From NCBI GenBank assembly GCA_024426085.1, contig CP087974.1:3568001-3632000 (forward strand): DNA of 64,000 bases, in the 5' to 3' direction. Both the position numbers and the translations under genes were made by a program. The DNA is from Rhizobium sp. RCAM05350 (lineage in GTDB: Bacteria > Pseudomonadota > Alphaproteobacteria > Rhizobiales > Rhizobiaceae). Of the stretch, positions 1 to 15,020 are shown piece by piece; position 1 is the stretch's first letter, and each line of letters starts with the position of its first letter. Below the pieces are notes generated by a model. That model did no database searches. It had not been told where the DNA came from and saw only the letters and a program-made list of their open reading frames with translations.

Positions 1-283
1 AATTCCGGTGCGCCGCATTCGTCGGCATTTACATGCGCTTCACGGTGGCAGAGTACATGGCCGCCGGGGCGGTTGGAGCTGGCAAGCGCCAGCGAGTTGG
101 CGGCGGTTCCGGTGGCGACGAAGAACACGGCGACATCGCGCTCGAACACCTCGGAAAGTGTCTTCTCGACTTTTTGTCCAGTTCGCTGGTGCCATAGGCC
201 GATGCAAAGCCGGCGGCGGCCTTGACGAGGCTCTCGGCAATCACGGGATGGGCGCCCGCCCAATTGTCGGAGGAAAAAATCAT
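1..283 (-). CDS. Threonine aldolase family protein, N-terminal part (runs off the window)
   Basis: PLP-dependent low-specificity threonine aldolases cleave threonine or allo-threonine to glycine and acetaldehyde. The start ATG at 281-283 opens with MIFSSDNWAGAHP, and after about 30 residues the fold continues as VATGTAANSLAL and HREAHVNADE, both typical of this family. Near base 170 one G is missing after a run of five A (an AAAAAGGTC-type site reads AAAAAGTC), which breaks the frame after LDKK. Only about 94 residues lie in the window. The gene is divergent from gltB. The family call is firm; the exact substrate cannot be told. Confidence 0.8.
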
Positions 284-849
284 CGATGCTGTCCTGTGTT
301 TTCGGCGATGTGACGCCCGGATTGATGGCTTGGGAGAGACCATAAGGATGCTGCCGATGCAATCAATCCACTCGAGGCCAGATAAGGACAATATCAGACC
401 AGTTTGAAACCAAACCGAAGATAATCGGGGCTTATTGAAAGAAAATTACAAAATCACGAAATTAACCGCAATGTTCGGTAAAATCTCCTCGAATATTTTG
501 CATTAGTGGTCTTGCAGAGGAGGGTGCTTTCTGGCATAGAGCCTATGAAATAGGACAGTATGACTGTCCTATTTCGGTCTCAAGACCGGAAGGACGCCGG
601 AAAGCCCGCCTGATGCGGCTACTGGCTGACGATTGTAGACCGCGCTGGACGCTTTCTTGTCCGGGCCGGCGGGACAATCATGATGGTCATGAGCACTCTG
701 TGCCTGATGCAGTCAATGCTTCATTTGCGACCGGATCAGGATCATGCAACGATAATGCCGGTGCCGGCCTCGACGGGACTCTTGCCCGCAAAAGCCTGCC
801 TGGACTGCGGAAATATCCGGCCCTTGCCGGGTTAACAGGAGGGAAGACG
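284..849. other. Long divergent intergenic region between threonine aldolase and gltB
   Basis: This 566-base stretch has no convincing gene. It holds the AT-rich region expected for two divergent promoters (about 420-520), one perfect inverted repeat at 548-574, and a GC-rich leader of about 275 bases before gltB. The gltB ribosome binding site AGGAGGG lies at 837-843, seven bases before the ATG at 850. Confidence 0.6.
548..574. promoter_or_regulatory. Perfect 12-bp inverted repeat, probable operator upstream of gltB
   Basis: AAATAGGACAGT at 548-559 and its exact reverse complement at 563-574 flank a 3-base centre (ATG). The length and tight spacing suit a dimeric repressor or activator site rather than a terminator, and no T run follows. 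It lies 275 bases upstream of gltB and 265 bases upstream of the threonine aldolase start, so it could serve either. I do not recognise the cognate regulator. Confidence 0.6.
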
Positions 850-5571
<4,722 letters not shown>

Positions 5572-5572
<1 letters not shown>

Positions 5573-5745
5573 TGCCGCGCGGCGCTGTCATTCATCGGGT
5601 GATTTCGGCGGGTGTCGCGGTCGCTGTTCCGGCGATCGCGTTCATGATGAGCGACGAGATCAATATGGAATTCATCGTGCTGGGGGCGCTGATCGGCTTC
5701 GCCACCTGGTACTGGGGGTCCCGCGTGGCCCCCACTATGATATAA
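5572..5745 (+). CDS. Small two-helix membrane protein between gltB and gltD
   Basis: A 57-residue ORF whose ATG overlaps the gltB stop by one base (TAATG), so it is probably translationally coupled. Two hydrophobic stretches are visible: residues about 10-26 (VISAGVAVAVPAIAFMM) and about 33-48 (EFIVLGALIGFATWYW), joined by a short acidic link (SDEIN). gltD starts 10 bases after its stop. I do not recognise a family. It reads without frame breaks, and its start, stop and spacing fit a real operon member. It may anchor or modulate GOGAT, but that is only inferred from position. Confidence 0.65.
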
Positions 5746-5755
5746 GGGACGAAAC

Positions 5756-7209
5756 ATGGGTAAGGTTACAGGTTTCATGGAAATCGACCGGCAACTGGCG
5801 AAATACCAGCCGGCGTCGGACCGCATTCGGCATTTCCAAGAATTCACGATCCCGATGTCGGACCCGGAAGTGCAGAAACAGGCCCGCGCTGCATGGACTG
5901 TGGCATCCCCTATTGCCACGGCCCGACCGGCTGCCCGGTACACAACCAGATCCCGGACTGGAACGATCTCGTCTATAACGGCAACTGGGACGAGGCGATC
6001 CGCAACCTGCACTCGACCAACAATTTCCCTGGAATTCACTGGCCGCATCTGCCCGGCGCCGTGCGAGGAAGCCTGTACGCTGAACCTGGAAGATGCACCG
6101 GTTGCGATCAAGACCGTCGAGCAGGCGATTGCCGACAAGGCCTATGAAATGGGCTATATCGTGCCGCAGCCGGCTGTCACCAAGACTGGCAAGAAGGTGG
6201 CGATCATCGGTTCAGGCCCTGCCGGCATGGCAGCGGCCCAGCAGCTGGCACGCGCCGGTCACGAGGTTCATGTTTATGAGCGGGAGAGCAAGCCCGGCGG
6301 CCTGCTGCGCTACGGTATTCCGGACTTCAAGATGGAGAAGAACTTCATCGATCGCCGCGTCGACCAGATGCGCGGTGAAGGCGTCACCTTCCATTGCGGC
6401 GTCAATGTCGGCGTCGACCGCACTGTCGACAGCCTGATCGCAGAACACGACGCCGTGCTCTATTGCGGCGGTTCGGAGACCCCGCGCGATGCCGGTATTC
6501 CGGGCGTCGATTTTGCCGGCGTGCATGATGCCATGCCCTATCTCGTCCAGCAGAACCGCCGCGTCGGCCGCGAAAACATCGATAGCGTCGGCTGGCCGTC
6601 GGACCCGATCCTCGCGGGCGGCAAGCATATCGTCGTCGTCGGCGGTGGCGATACCGCGTCCGACTGTGTTGGCACCGCATTCCGTCAGGGCGCCGTCAAG
6701 GTGACCCAGCTCGACATCCGCCCGCAGCCGCCGGAAAAGGAAGACAAGCTTGCCGTCTGGCCGTTCTGGGCCACCAAGATGCGCACCTCGTCATCGCAGG
6801 CCGAAGGGGCCGTGCGCGAATTCCAGGTGGCAACGCTCGAATTCGTCGGCGAAGACGGCGTGCTGACCGGCGTCAAGTGCTGTCAGGTCGATGAACGCCG
6901 CAAGCCGATCGCCGGCACGGAATTCGTCATCAAGGCCGACCTCGCCTTCATCGCCATCGGCTTTAGCGGTCCGGGCACCGACAGTGTGCTGAAGGACATG
7001 GGCGGCAAGCTGGCCATCGGCAAGGACAAGCGCGGCGGTTCTTTCGTCACCGCCAATGACAAGGACTACGGACCTCGGTCGACAAGGTCTGGGCAGCCGG
7101 CGACGTGCGCCGTGGCCAGTCGCTGGTCGTCTGGGCGATCCGCGAAGGCCGCCAGGCGGCCCGGGCGATCGATGAAGCGCTGATGGGCTCGACGGTCCTG
7201 CCGCGCTAG
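5756..7209 (+). CDS. gltD: Glutamate synthase small subunit
   Basis: GOGAT beta subunit: an NADPH:FAD oxidoreductase that feeds electrons to GltB. N-terminal cysteines for iron-sulfur clusters are visible (CMDCGIPYCHGPTGCPV, then CPAPCEEAC), followed by an FAD-binding GSGPAGMAAA motif and a second Rossmann motif GGGDTASDC. Length is about 484 residues, normal for the family. Frame breaks: one G lost near 5887, one extra G near 6032, one base lost near 7067. The true C-terminus (VDKVWAAGDVRRGQSLVVWA and onward) ends at TAG 7207-7209. It is the last gene of the gltB - small ORF - gltD operon. Confidence 0.95.
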
Positions 7210-7244
7210 TAAGCTTGCCTCTTCATGAGGCAAAACCCAGATGA

Positions 7245-7277
7245 AAACGCCGCGTGCCGGGCTGGTGCGCGGCGTTT
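7245..7277 (+). terminator. Hairpin after the glt operon
   Basis: AAACGCCGCG (7245-7254) pairs perfectly with CGCGGCGTTT (7268-7277) across a 13-base loop. Only three T close the stem and no longer U tract follows, so termination efficiency is uncertain. Confidence 0.45.
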
Positions 7278-7428
7278 GCCGTTCTGGCGCTACCCCGCTG
7301 TCAATTGTATTTGGGTTGAAGTATGGCGGTTCAGACCTATGCAACATTAACTTGCTGCAATGAAACGGTAATAAACCTTTAATTTGTAAATATTCGTGGC
7401 GGTTATAATATTCAGCTCAAGTGTATTT

Positions 7429-7457
7429 CTTGACGATTGAGTATTGACCGGCTGTAC
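7429..7457 (+). promoter_or_regulatory. Possible promoter of the Do protease gene
   Basis: CTTGAC at 7429-7434 and CTGTAC at 7452-7457 are separated by 17 bases, within the only clearly AT-rich part of the spacer. The -10 match is weak. The CTTGA start would also suit a heat-shock sigma factor, which is a common control for HtrA genes, but this is inference. Confidence 0.3.
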
Positions 7458-7573
7458 TGGCGATATTTCGGAATAAATTCCCCCAAGAGAACGCTGCCGA
7501 TCACCCGACGCCGCGTTCCCATCACAGGGAACCATGACGCCGCACCCCAAGCGTTCGTAAGGGACCCTTTGTC

Positions 7574-9066
7574 ATGTCCAACATTCTCCTGGCTCACCGT
7601 GCCGCAGCGCTGGTCGGAGCCGCCGTCCTGGTCGGCGCGGCGGCGTTCCCCTTCACCATCCATTCAACGTCAGCAATGGCCGCCCCCCCGCAGGCCATCG
7701 CTCCGCTCTGCCTCAAACGGATCCTTTGCGGATGTCGTCTCTGCCGACAAGCCGGCAGTCGTGACAATCACCACGACCATGAAGGCAACGGATGTGAGCG
7801 ATAGCGGCGACAACTCGCCGATGAACGAGCAATTCCGTCAGTTCTTCGAGCAGCAAGGCATCCCCATGCCCACGCAGGCACCGCAGCGAGGCGAACGTGG
7901 CATGGCGCTTGGGTCCGGCTTCATCGTCAGCAGTGATGGCATCATCGTCACCAACAACCATGTGATCGACAATGCGATCGACATCAAGGTGACGCTCGAC
8001 GACGGAACGGAACTGCCGGCCAAGCTGCTGGGCGCTGACCCGAAGTCCGATCTTGCCGTGCTGAAGATTACCGCCGGCAAGCCGCTGGCGACGATCGCCT
8101 GGGGCGATTCCGATGCGTTGAAGCTGGGCGACCAGATTTTGGCGATCGGCAACCCCTTCGGCATCGGCACAACGGTCACCGCCGGCATCGTTTCTGCCCG
8201 CGGCCGCGATCTGCACAGTGGCCCCTATGATGATTTCATCCAGATCGATGCGCCGATCAACCACGGCAACTCCGGCGGCCCGCTTGTCGATCACGCCGGC
8301 AATGTCGTCGGCATCAATACCAGCGATCTATTCGCCAAACGGCGGCAGCGTTGGTGTCGGTTTCGCGATCCCGTCCGATCAGGCACAAAAGATCGTCGCC
8401 AAGCTGGAAAAGAGCGGTTCTGATCGACCACGGTTATCTCGGCGTGCAGATCCAGCCGGTGACGGCTGACGTCGCCGATGCTGTTGGTCTAACCAAGGCG
8501 GAAGGCGCTCTGGTGGCTGCCGTTAACGTGGAACGCCTGCGGCACATGCGGGCATCAAGACCGGCGATATCGTCATGACTGTCGGCACCGAGGCGGTGAA
8601 GTCGCCCCGCGATCTGTCGCTGTTGGTCGCCGACCTGTCTCCGGGCGCAAAGGAAGCCATGACCGTCTGGCGCGATGGCAAGACAGTTGACCTCAGCGTC
8701 ATCGTCGGTGGCAATGACGGCGATCAGAAACAGGCCTCTGCCAAGGACGACGGTAAGGCACAGACGGGGCCGAGCATCGGCGTAGCGCTTGCCGATCTGA
8801 CGCCGGATGTTCGCCAGGAACTGAACCTGCCTGACAATGTGACGGGTGCTGTCGTTGCCAAGATCAATCCTGACAAGCCGGCTGCTGCTGCCGGATCCAG
8901 ACAGGCGATGTCATCGTCTCGGTCAACGACAAGCCGGTCCCGCGGTGCCGGCGATGTGAAGACGGCGATCGCCAATGCGGTGAAGTCAGGGCGCAAGTCG
9001 GTGCTGTTGCTCATCGAACGCGGCGATCAGAAGACCTTCATCGCCGTGCCGTTTGCGGCGGCCTGA
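7574..9066 (+). CDS. Do/HtrA-type periplasmic serine protease with two PDZ domains
   Basis: Periplasmic protease and chaperone that degrades misfolded envelope proteins. A signal peptide covers about residues 1-35 (hydrophobic AAALVGAAVLVGAAAF). The trypsin-like domain shows all three catalytic residues: His in NNHVIDN, Asp in KSDLAVLK, Ser in GNSGGPL. Two PDZ domains follow (GYLGVQIQPV and GPSIGVALADL). The length of about 497 residues matches DegP homologues. Frame breaks: extra base in the C run near 7690, extra A near 8324, extra T near 8420, one G lost near 8533, and a cancelling pair (one G lost near 8894, extra C near 8941). It stands alone and is followed by a strong terminator. Confidence 0.93.
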
Positions 9067-9108
9067 TCTCGGTTGGCAGCTTTATTCGCAAGATGCGAGC
9101 TGCTGAAG

Positions 9109-9143
9109 ACCTCGTCCTCCCGGCGGAAGGAGGGCGAGGTTTT
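9109..9143 (+). terminator. Rho-independent terminator of the Do protease gene
   Basis: ACCTCGTCCTCC (9109-9120) pairs with GGAGGGCGAGGT (9129-9140) across an 8-base loop, with one G-T wobble, and TTT follows. It sits 43 bases after the protease stop. Its position argues that the convergent gene on the other strand ends before it. Confidence 0.85.
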
Positions 9144-9187
9144 GCATGTTTGTCCAAGGGTCAGTTGCAGGAACACCGGATTGCTGA

Positions 9188-10386
9188 TCACAGTCTCCGG
9201 TTTTGCCAGCCGGAAATCATCGACTCGCCCTGCCGGCGCTTCGGCCACCTCGCCTTTTTCGACAAGACGATCACGCGGGCTCTTGCCGTTGCTGGTCAGT
9301 ACTGTCCCTCCACCCAGAAGGGTGGCGCCGCCGTCGAGATCGGGGTCGTCGAGGCTGATCGGCTGGGTCTGGATGATATCCTCGTTGGCCGTGGGGGCCG
9401 CAACGACCAGGTCCTTCATGCCATCGGCGCCGGGAATGTCCTGGGCCGAGGCCGCGGCGTCGCCCAACAGTTTGCGGATGTCCTTCTCGACATAAAAGGC
9501 AAGCTTGCGTTTGCCGGCCTTGGTGAGGTTGATGCCATCGGCGCCGCGCAGGCGGACCTGCTGACCATTGATATCAGAGCCGGTCATGACGAATTTCCCG
9601 CTCTCGTCGACGAAACCGTCCCAGATGTCGACGAACGTGCCGCCGACCTTCTCGGCTTCCGTGCGGAATATGCCGTTTAGCGTGACCATGTCGGCGGTCA
9701 TCGACGTGGATTGGAAAGGTGACATGCCCACCCAGAGAAGCGGCGTCTTTTCCTTGCGGGCAAGGGCGGCGAGGGCGCCGGTCCGGCGGGTATATTCGGC
9801 CAGCCAGCGGTCACTGCCGAATTTCTCCTTCTGGCCGTCAATCGACATCTGCTGACGCTCGTTGGCGCCAAGGCTGATGATAATCAGGGACGGTTTTGTT
9901 TCCACGATGTATGCGGGCAGGTTTTCAGGCCAGTTGAAATAGTCGTCGCGCACCAGGCCGGATGAGCCATTGGCGCGGGTTTCAATGACGATACCGGGGG
10001 TTGTCTCGAACGCAGTCTTGAGACCGTCGCCAAGACTGCCGGCCATGAAGTCGCCGACGACGAGGACTTTTTGGCCGTTTCCAGTTTTTCGACGACGTCG
10101 GGAGCGGGCTCGACGGGCGCGGGTTTGGCTTTCTGCCGAGCCTTTTCGGTTTCTGGCGCTGCTGCTGAGGCTGCCTTTGCCGGGGCTCGTAGATGGGAAC
10201 GTCTTCATAGACGGGAGGTGGCCGCCGCCGGCCGAACCCGAACAGCATGTCGATGATCGACCTGCGCTCCTGGGCCCCGGCCTGGCGCGGTGGCTCCATC
10301 ACCAACGCGGTCAAGCCGATCGCAATGACGATCAGGCCATTGAGCAGCCATCGGAGGCCGGTCCTGTCGCTGTGTCTGCCGCTCAT
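9188..10386 (-). CDS. SGNH-fold hydrolase-like periplasmic protein (DUF459)
   Basis: DUF459 proteins have an SGNH/GDSL-like esterase fold and are secreted or membrane-anchored; their substrate is not settled. Start chosen at 10386 (MSGRHSDRTGL). A membrane segment follows (LLNGLIVIAIGLTALVM), then a Pro/Arg/Gln-rich linker and the core: VLVVGDFMAGSLGDGL (nucleophile block), SLGANERQ, and a C-terminal block around DGINLTKAGKRKLA. Frame breaks lie near 10130 and 10067; the latter is again a G lost after AAAAAG. A further break near 9207 would move the stop from 9027 to 9188. I prefer 9188 because the longer reading runs through the terminator of the convergent protease gene. Confidence 0.75.
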
Positions 10387-10513
10387 GCAACTGTTCCGTC
10401 TGAAGTCTATTGCGTTTCTCTGCAAGCGCGCAACGCCTCTCTTTCGAAAGGCGTTGCCCTCAAGAATGCAACCTGAATGTGCCGCAATTGAGAACGTCGG
10501 ACGCTCTCTACTT

Positions 10514-11732
10514 TCAGTTCCGCAGCGCCTTCAGCAGGTGCTGGGTCGGTTCGCCGTCGGGTGAAAGGCCATTGCGGTTCTGGAAGGCCTGGATGGCGGC
10601 CTTGGAGCCGGAGCCGAAATTGCCATCGACCTCGCCGTCGTAATAGCTGAGTTCCTTCAGGCGGGACTGCAGCTCGAACTTCTGCTTGATGTCGAGTGAA
10701 CCGTCAGGACGACTCCAGGCCTGCTGCATGCCGCCATAGCCGGCGATCTCGTCGGCCAGAAGACCGACACCCAGCGCATAGGAGTCCGAAGCATTGTAGC
10801 GCTTGATGACGAAGAAGTTCTTGGTCATCAGGAAGCCCGGGCTGCCGGCCCCACCGGGCATCTTCAGTTCGGCACGCGTGTCGCCGTTGCAGGAACGCCT
10901 TGCCGTTCGGCCGGGTGAACCCGAGCGCTGCCCATTGAGAAACCGTCTTGGTCTGGCCAGCATACTGGCTGCCGTTCTTCGGCGGCGATACTTCGTAGCC
11001 CCAGGTCTGTCCCGATTGCCAGCCGTTCTTCTTCAACAGGTTGGCGGCCGTCGCCAAGGCATCCGGCACCGAGTTCCAGATGTCCTTGTGACCATTGCCG
11101 TCTGCATCGACGGCATAGAGCAGGTAGCTGGTCGGAATGAACTGCGTGTGCCCCATGGCGCCGGCCCAGGAGCCGTTCAGCTCGCGCGGGCTGATATCAC
11201 CGTTCTGTAGAATCTTCAGGGCGGCGATCAGCTGGGTCTTGGCATATTTGGCGCGTTTCGGGTCGGCATAGGCCAGGGTCGCCACGCGCGGCACATAATG
11301 CAGGCGCTCGTCCTTTTCCAGGACGGCACCGTAGTTGGATTCCATCGACCAGATGGCCAGAAGTATAGACCTGTCGATGCCGAAATGCTTCTCAAGCGCT
11401 GCGAGCGTACGGCCATGCTTGACCGCCATTTCCTGCCCGACCTTGCGCGTGTAGGGATTGACCCGGCTATCGATATACTCCCGGATCTTGTGCTTGAACT
11501 CGGGCTGATAGGCCGCTTTCTGCAACACATCCGGATCAGGCGTCTTCACGCCGGCAAAAGCCTGGCGATAGGTCGCCTTGGTGATGCCGCTCTTGGCTGC
11601 TGTGGCATAAAAGCTGTTGATCCAGGTCTCGAAGCCCGCATCGGCCGAGGCCATTGACGGGGAAAACAGGGCTGCGGCTGTCATGAACGCGGCGGCAGCA
11701 CAGCGAAGGAGATTGTGTCGGGTCTTTGTCAT
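10514..11732 (-). CDS. MltB-type lytic murein transglycosylase with C-terminal peptidoglycan-binding domain
   Basis: Cleaves the glycan strand of peptidoglycan, forming 1,6-anhydro ends. A signal peptide is seen at residues 1-30 (ends SMASA). The catalytic glutamate is Glu131 in AIWSMESNYG, and the family motifs GSWAGAMGHTQFIPTSYL and DIWNSVPDALATAANLL follow. After an extra base near 10893 the protein continues as NGDTRAELKMPGG and ends in a PG_binding_1 domain (LKELSYYDGEVDGNFG and AIQAFQNRNGL). Total is about 406 residues, as expected for this architecture. The SGNH-like gene lies 127 bases downstream on the same strand, so both may act in envelope maintenance. Confidence 0.92.
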
Positions 11733-12034
11733 CAGCTGTCGTTTCCGTTGGTCGGCGCTCTGCTGCGATCAGGAGGTTGACCGGCGGGGCGCAAATTTAC
11801 AGTCTTAGAGCCAGCTTCATGCATGTAGCCCATGCATGTGGTTCCATTTTCGGGCTGTTCAGCCAAAAGGCAACTGCCAGAACCGAAATCTTACGAAAAT
11901 GAAGTCAACAAATTCTTTACCATGAATGGTTGGTAAGGTCTTCCTTTGCAAAAAAATAGCAATTTGACGTTTATTCCCTATTGATACAAACCCTAACCGT
12001 TTTAAATCACAGTGCCGTGATCCTGGAGATGTCA
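11733..12034. other. Divergent intergenic region between the transglycosylase gene and galU
   Basis: 302 bases without a gene. It carries a pair of CATGCATG octamers (11818-11838) and a long AT-rich stretch at about 11885-12010 that should hold the galU promoter. No clear -35/-10 pair with good spacing could be fixed. Confidence 0.5.
11818..11838. repeat. Two CATGCATG octamers five bases apart
   Basis: CATGCATG occurs at 11818-11825 and again at 11831-11838. Each octamer is self-complementary, so the pair is both a direct and an inverted repeat. It lies about 85 bases upstream of the transglycosylase start and 197 bases upstream of galU. The role is unknown. Confidence 0.35.
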
Positions 12035-12922
12035 ATGACTGACAAGCGTAAAGTTCGTAAAGCCGTTTTCCCCGTCGCTGGCCTTGGGACCCGGTTCCTG
12101 CCCGCGACAAAAGCCGTTCCCAAGGAAATGCTGACCGTCGTCGACAAGCCGGTGATTCAGTATGTCGTGGACGAGGCGCTGGATGCGGGCATCGAACACC
12201 TGATCTTCGTCACCGGTCGCAGCAAGCACGTGATCGAGGATTACTTCGACATCCAGGTCGAACTGGAACAGACCCTGCGCGAGCGCAACAAGACCGCTGA
12301 ACTGACGCTTCTTGAGAGTATTCTGCCGGTGGCCGGCAGCACCAGCTTCACCCGCCAGCAATCGCCGCTCGGGCTTGGCCATGCCGTCTGGTGTGCACGC
12401 GAACTGGTCGGCGACGAGCCTTTGCGCTGCTTTTGCCCGACATGATCATGCAGGCCGAAAAGGGCTGCCTCAAGGGCATGGTCGAGCTTTACGAGCAGAG
12501 CGGCGGGAATGTCATCGCTGTTGAAGAATGCGCCCCCGACCAGACCCACAAATACGGTATCGTCGGTGCGGGCGAAAAGGTCGGCGATGGGTTCAAGATC
12601 ACCAAGATGGTCGAGAAGCCGGCACCGGGGACGGCACCGTCGAACTTCTTCATCAATGGCCGCTACATCCTACAGCCGGAAATCTTCTCGATCCTCGCCA
12701 CCCAGGAGCGCGGTGCCGGTAACGAGATCCAGTTGACCGACGGCATGCTGAAGCTTGCCCAGACGCAGGATTTTGCCGGTTATCATTTCCAGTGGCAATA
12801 CCTATGACTGCGGCATGAAAGAGGGGTTCATTCTGGCAAACGTCGCGTCTGCACTGGCACGTGGCGACATCCGGCCGGGCGTGGAAGGTCAGCTGAAGAC
12901 CCTGCTTCAGGGTTTGAAGTAA
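12035..12922 (+). CDS. galU: UTP--glucose-1-phosphate uridylyltransferase
   Basis: Makes UDP-glucose for exopolysaccharide, cyclic glucan and LPS synthesis. Of two in-frame ATGs (12029 and 12035), the second is six bases after GGAG and gives MTDKRKVRKAVFP, the usual start. Family motifs: PVAGLGTRFLPATKAVPKEML (nucleotide binding), DKPVIQYVVDEA and the catalytic-site VEKP segment in KMVEKPAPG. Frame breaks: one T lost near 12421, where the text should read GDEPFALLLPD, and one extra C near 12796, after which NTYDCGMKEGFILAN continues. Length is about 295 residues, normal. A strong terminator follows. Confidence 0.95.
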
Positions 12923-12940
12923 AAGCCGGCCCATAGACGC

Positions 12941-12984
12941 AAAAGAGCCCGCTGGCGGAAACGTCAGCGGGCTCCTTTTGTTTT
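12941..12984. terminator. Bidirectional terminator between galU and the beta-barrel gene
   Basis: GAGCCCGCTG (12945-12954) pairs perfectly with CAGCGGGCTC (12965-12974) over a 10-base loop. CTTTTGTTTT follows on the plus strand and AAAA precedes it, so it can serve both convergent genes. Confidence 0.9.
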
Positions 12985-12989
12985 GCGTA

Positions 12990-14464
12990 TCAGCGGCGCA
13001 GTGTCAGCCCGACGCCGACGCGGGCGATATTGGTCGCCGGGCCGCTGTCGCGGGTCGTGTGCTCGTAGCTGACATCGCCGACCAAAGCGAGATAGCGGTT
13101 GAGATCCCAGGTAAGACCGGCGCCCGTCAGCCAGACTTTCTCATCGTCGGAGTTGCCGCTGGGGAAATTGCGGAAGGTCAGGCTGTTCGACAGCCGCGCC
13201 ACGAGCGCGGTGCGCAGCTCATGGGTCGCCCGGCTGCTGAGTGTATAGACCATGGCGCCGCTTTCGCCGGCGGTTGTCGATGGCTCGATACCGGTCGAAA
13301 TACCGTATGCGACGTTGGTGCCGCGCTGCGGCGACCAGTTGATCAGGCCGTCGATGGTGAAACCCTTCAGCTCCTCGAGGCGGTCATCGTCGAACCGGTA
13401 GGTTTGATAACCGAGTGCGATTTCGCCATTGAGCTTTTCGCCGAGATCGGCCTCGATACCGGCTCTCGCGCCGTAGCTGTCATAGGATCTTTCGAAGCCG
13501 AGCGTGTCCTCACGCAGGTCGTAGATCGATTTTCCGGCGGACGCTTCGATGAACGGAATCAGTGCCGGTGACAGTTCATAGCCGACGCGTACCGTGACAG
13601 CGCCCGCGTTGCGGTTTCTGTCCTTGAGCGACAGCGAGCCGCCATTATCGAGTTCGGCATCGCCATAGACATAGCGGTCGAAGTCGATCTTGGCCGAGCC
13701 GCGCAGGATGCCGAAATCGCGCTCGATGCCGGCGCCGAGCGTATACTGATCGATGCCGGACTGGACAGCTCGCATTGCTGATCGCGTTCGGATCGGTCGA
13801 ATCTTCGCGTTCGAAATGATAGCCGGCCTTCAGCGTGGCGGTCGTTTGTTCGGAGAGGTCGAGCCTGAGGGCTGCTTCGACGTCGGCGGTCGGTTCGGTC
13901 TCGCCAGTGCCGGAGACGTTGCGCTGCCAGGTGCCTTCGCCGGTCACCGTTAACTGATCCGCCGACCAGTCGGAGGTCAGCGTGCCTTTCAAGCCGGTCT
14001 CGAGATAGCTGCGGTTTTCCTTCGAGTTGCCGGTCTTGTTGCTTTCGAAATTATAGGTCTGGCCGAGCGTCGGTTTGAGGACGAAACTGCCAAACCGGAC
14101 GCCCTGCGCGTCGTTGCGATCGATATCGAGCTGCGACCTGAGACCATCGACGGTATTTTCCCGCAGGTTGGTGCGGGCCATGTCCTCGTCGACCGTGGGG
14201 TCGTTGAGCAGCGGTTCGCCGGCATCGGTGCTGATCGAGCCGGTGGTGATAGCTGCCGTATCTGCAGGCACAGTGTTGGTGGCCGTAGTCGCTGTGGGGA
14301 TCGGGGGTGGTATCGGTTGTCGTCGTGCCGTCCGCGCCTGGAAGGAGCGCCTGCGCAGAAACGCCTTGTGGCAAAAACAACGCACAGCTGGCCATAAGCC
14401 AAGCCGCAGCGGCTGCCGGGCGCGGGAGGCTCGTCCTCTTCGTGCGTGGATAGAATGGCGTCAT
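12990..14464 (-). CDS. Outer-membrane beta-barrel protein (BBP2_2/PF10082-like)
   Basis: Start at 14464 with a signal peptide (AAAAAWLMASCALFLPQGVSAQA). A Thr-rich low-complexity region follows, then a repeated pattern of alternating strands (FGSFVLKPTLGQTYNFESN, LSEQTTATLKAGYHFERED, ALIPFIEASAGKSIYDLRED), ending in a strand with terminal aromatic/hydrophobic spacing (VGVGLTLRR). Length is about 491 residues. Frame breaks: extra C near 14297 and extra base near 13779. This matches the putative outer-membrane barrel family found in rhizobia, whose members are often annotated near polysaccharide genes. The cargo is unknown; galU next door is convergent, so no operon link exists. Confidence 0.75.
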
Positions 14465-14558
14465 CTGCCGAATGCCCGGAAGTCTGTTTACCAGTGTTGA
14501 GCAACCGTAAACGGATGTGGTTAACCATTCCTTTCCGAAATGGCATTCGGCTTTCTTT

Positions 14559-15017
14559 TCAGACGCTTTCGACGATCAGGTGGCTGCCGCTGCTGCCGGT
14601 CACCTTGACGCGGCTACCAGCCGGCAGGTCCGGCCCGGTGACGGGCCAGGTCGTGGCGTCGAGCCGGATCCGGCCACGCCCTTCGATAATCGGCTGTTCC
14701 AATATGGCGGTGCGGCCGATGAGGCGGGCGCCGCGCTGGTTGAGTAGCGGTTCGTCCGATGTATTGCCCGAGCGGGCAAGCAACCGGCGGCCGATGAAGA
14801 CGGCGGCAACGGAGAGAACGGCGAAGAACACCAGCTGGGCCTGCCAGACCCAGAAACCGGCTTCCCAGAGCAGCAGCGAGACGGCGCCGGTCAGGATGGC
14901 GGCGATGCCGATCCAGACGAGAAAGACGCCCGGCGCGACGACTTCTGCCGCCAGAAGCACGAGACCCAGAACCCACCAGCTCCAGGGGCCAAGCTCAAGC
15001 ACGATACGCTCGATCAT
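14559..15017 (-). CDS. NfeD family membrane protein
   Basis: 152 residues, intact. Three to four hydrophobic segments occupy residues 10-75 (WWVLGLVLLAAEVVAPGVFL, IGIAAILTGAVSLLLW, LVFFAVLSVAAVFIG). An OB-fold-like C-terminal domain ends with the typical SRVKVTGSSGSHLIVE. NfeD proteins work with SPFH (stomatin/flotillin-like) partners in membrane quality control or membrane domain organisation. The SPFH gene stops three bases upstream, so the two are certainly co-transcribed. Confidence 0.93.
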   Translation of the reverse strand: MIERIVLELGPWSWWVLGLVLLAAEVVAPGVFLVWIGIAAILTGAVSLLLWEAGFWVWQAQLVFFAVLSVAAVFIGRRLLARSGNTSDEPLLNQRGARLIGRTAILEQPIIEGRGRIRLDATTWPVTGPDLPAGSRVKVTGSSGSHLIVESV

Positions 15018-15020
15018 CGA

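Larger units (their letters stand above)
7210..7573 (+). other. Intergenic region gltD to degP
   Basis: 364 bases without a gene. It contains a hairpin just after gltD (7245-7277), an AT-rich segment at about 7350-7440, and a possible promoter at 7429-7457. No small ORF with a credible ribosome binding site was seen. Confidence 0.5.

Noticed and set aside
9027..9187. Extra C-terminal 54 residues of the DUF459 protein
   Set aside because: They would be encoded across the terminator of the convergent protease gene and overlap its 3' end; a frame break near 9207 gives a stop at 9188.
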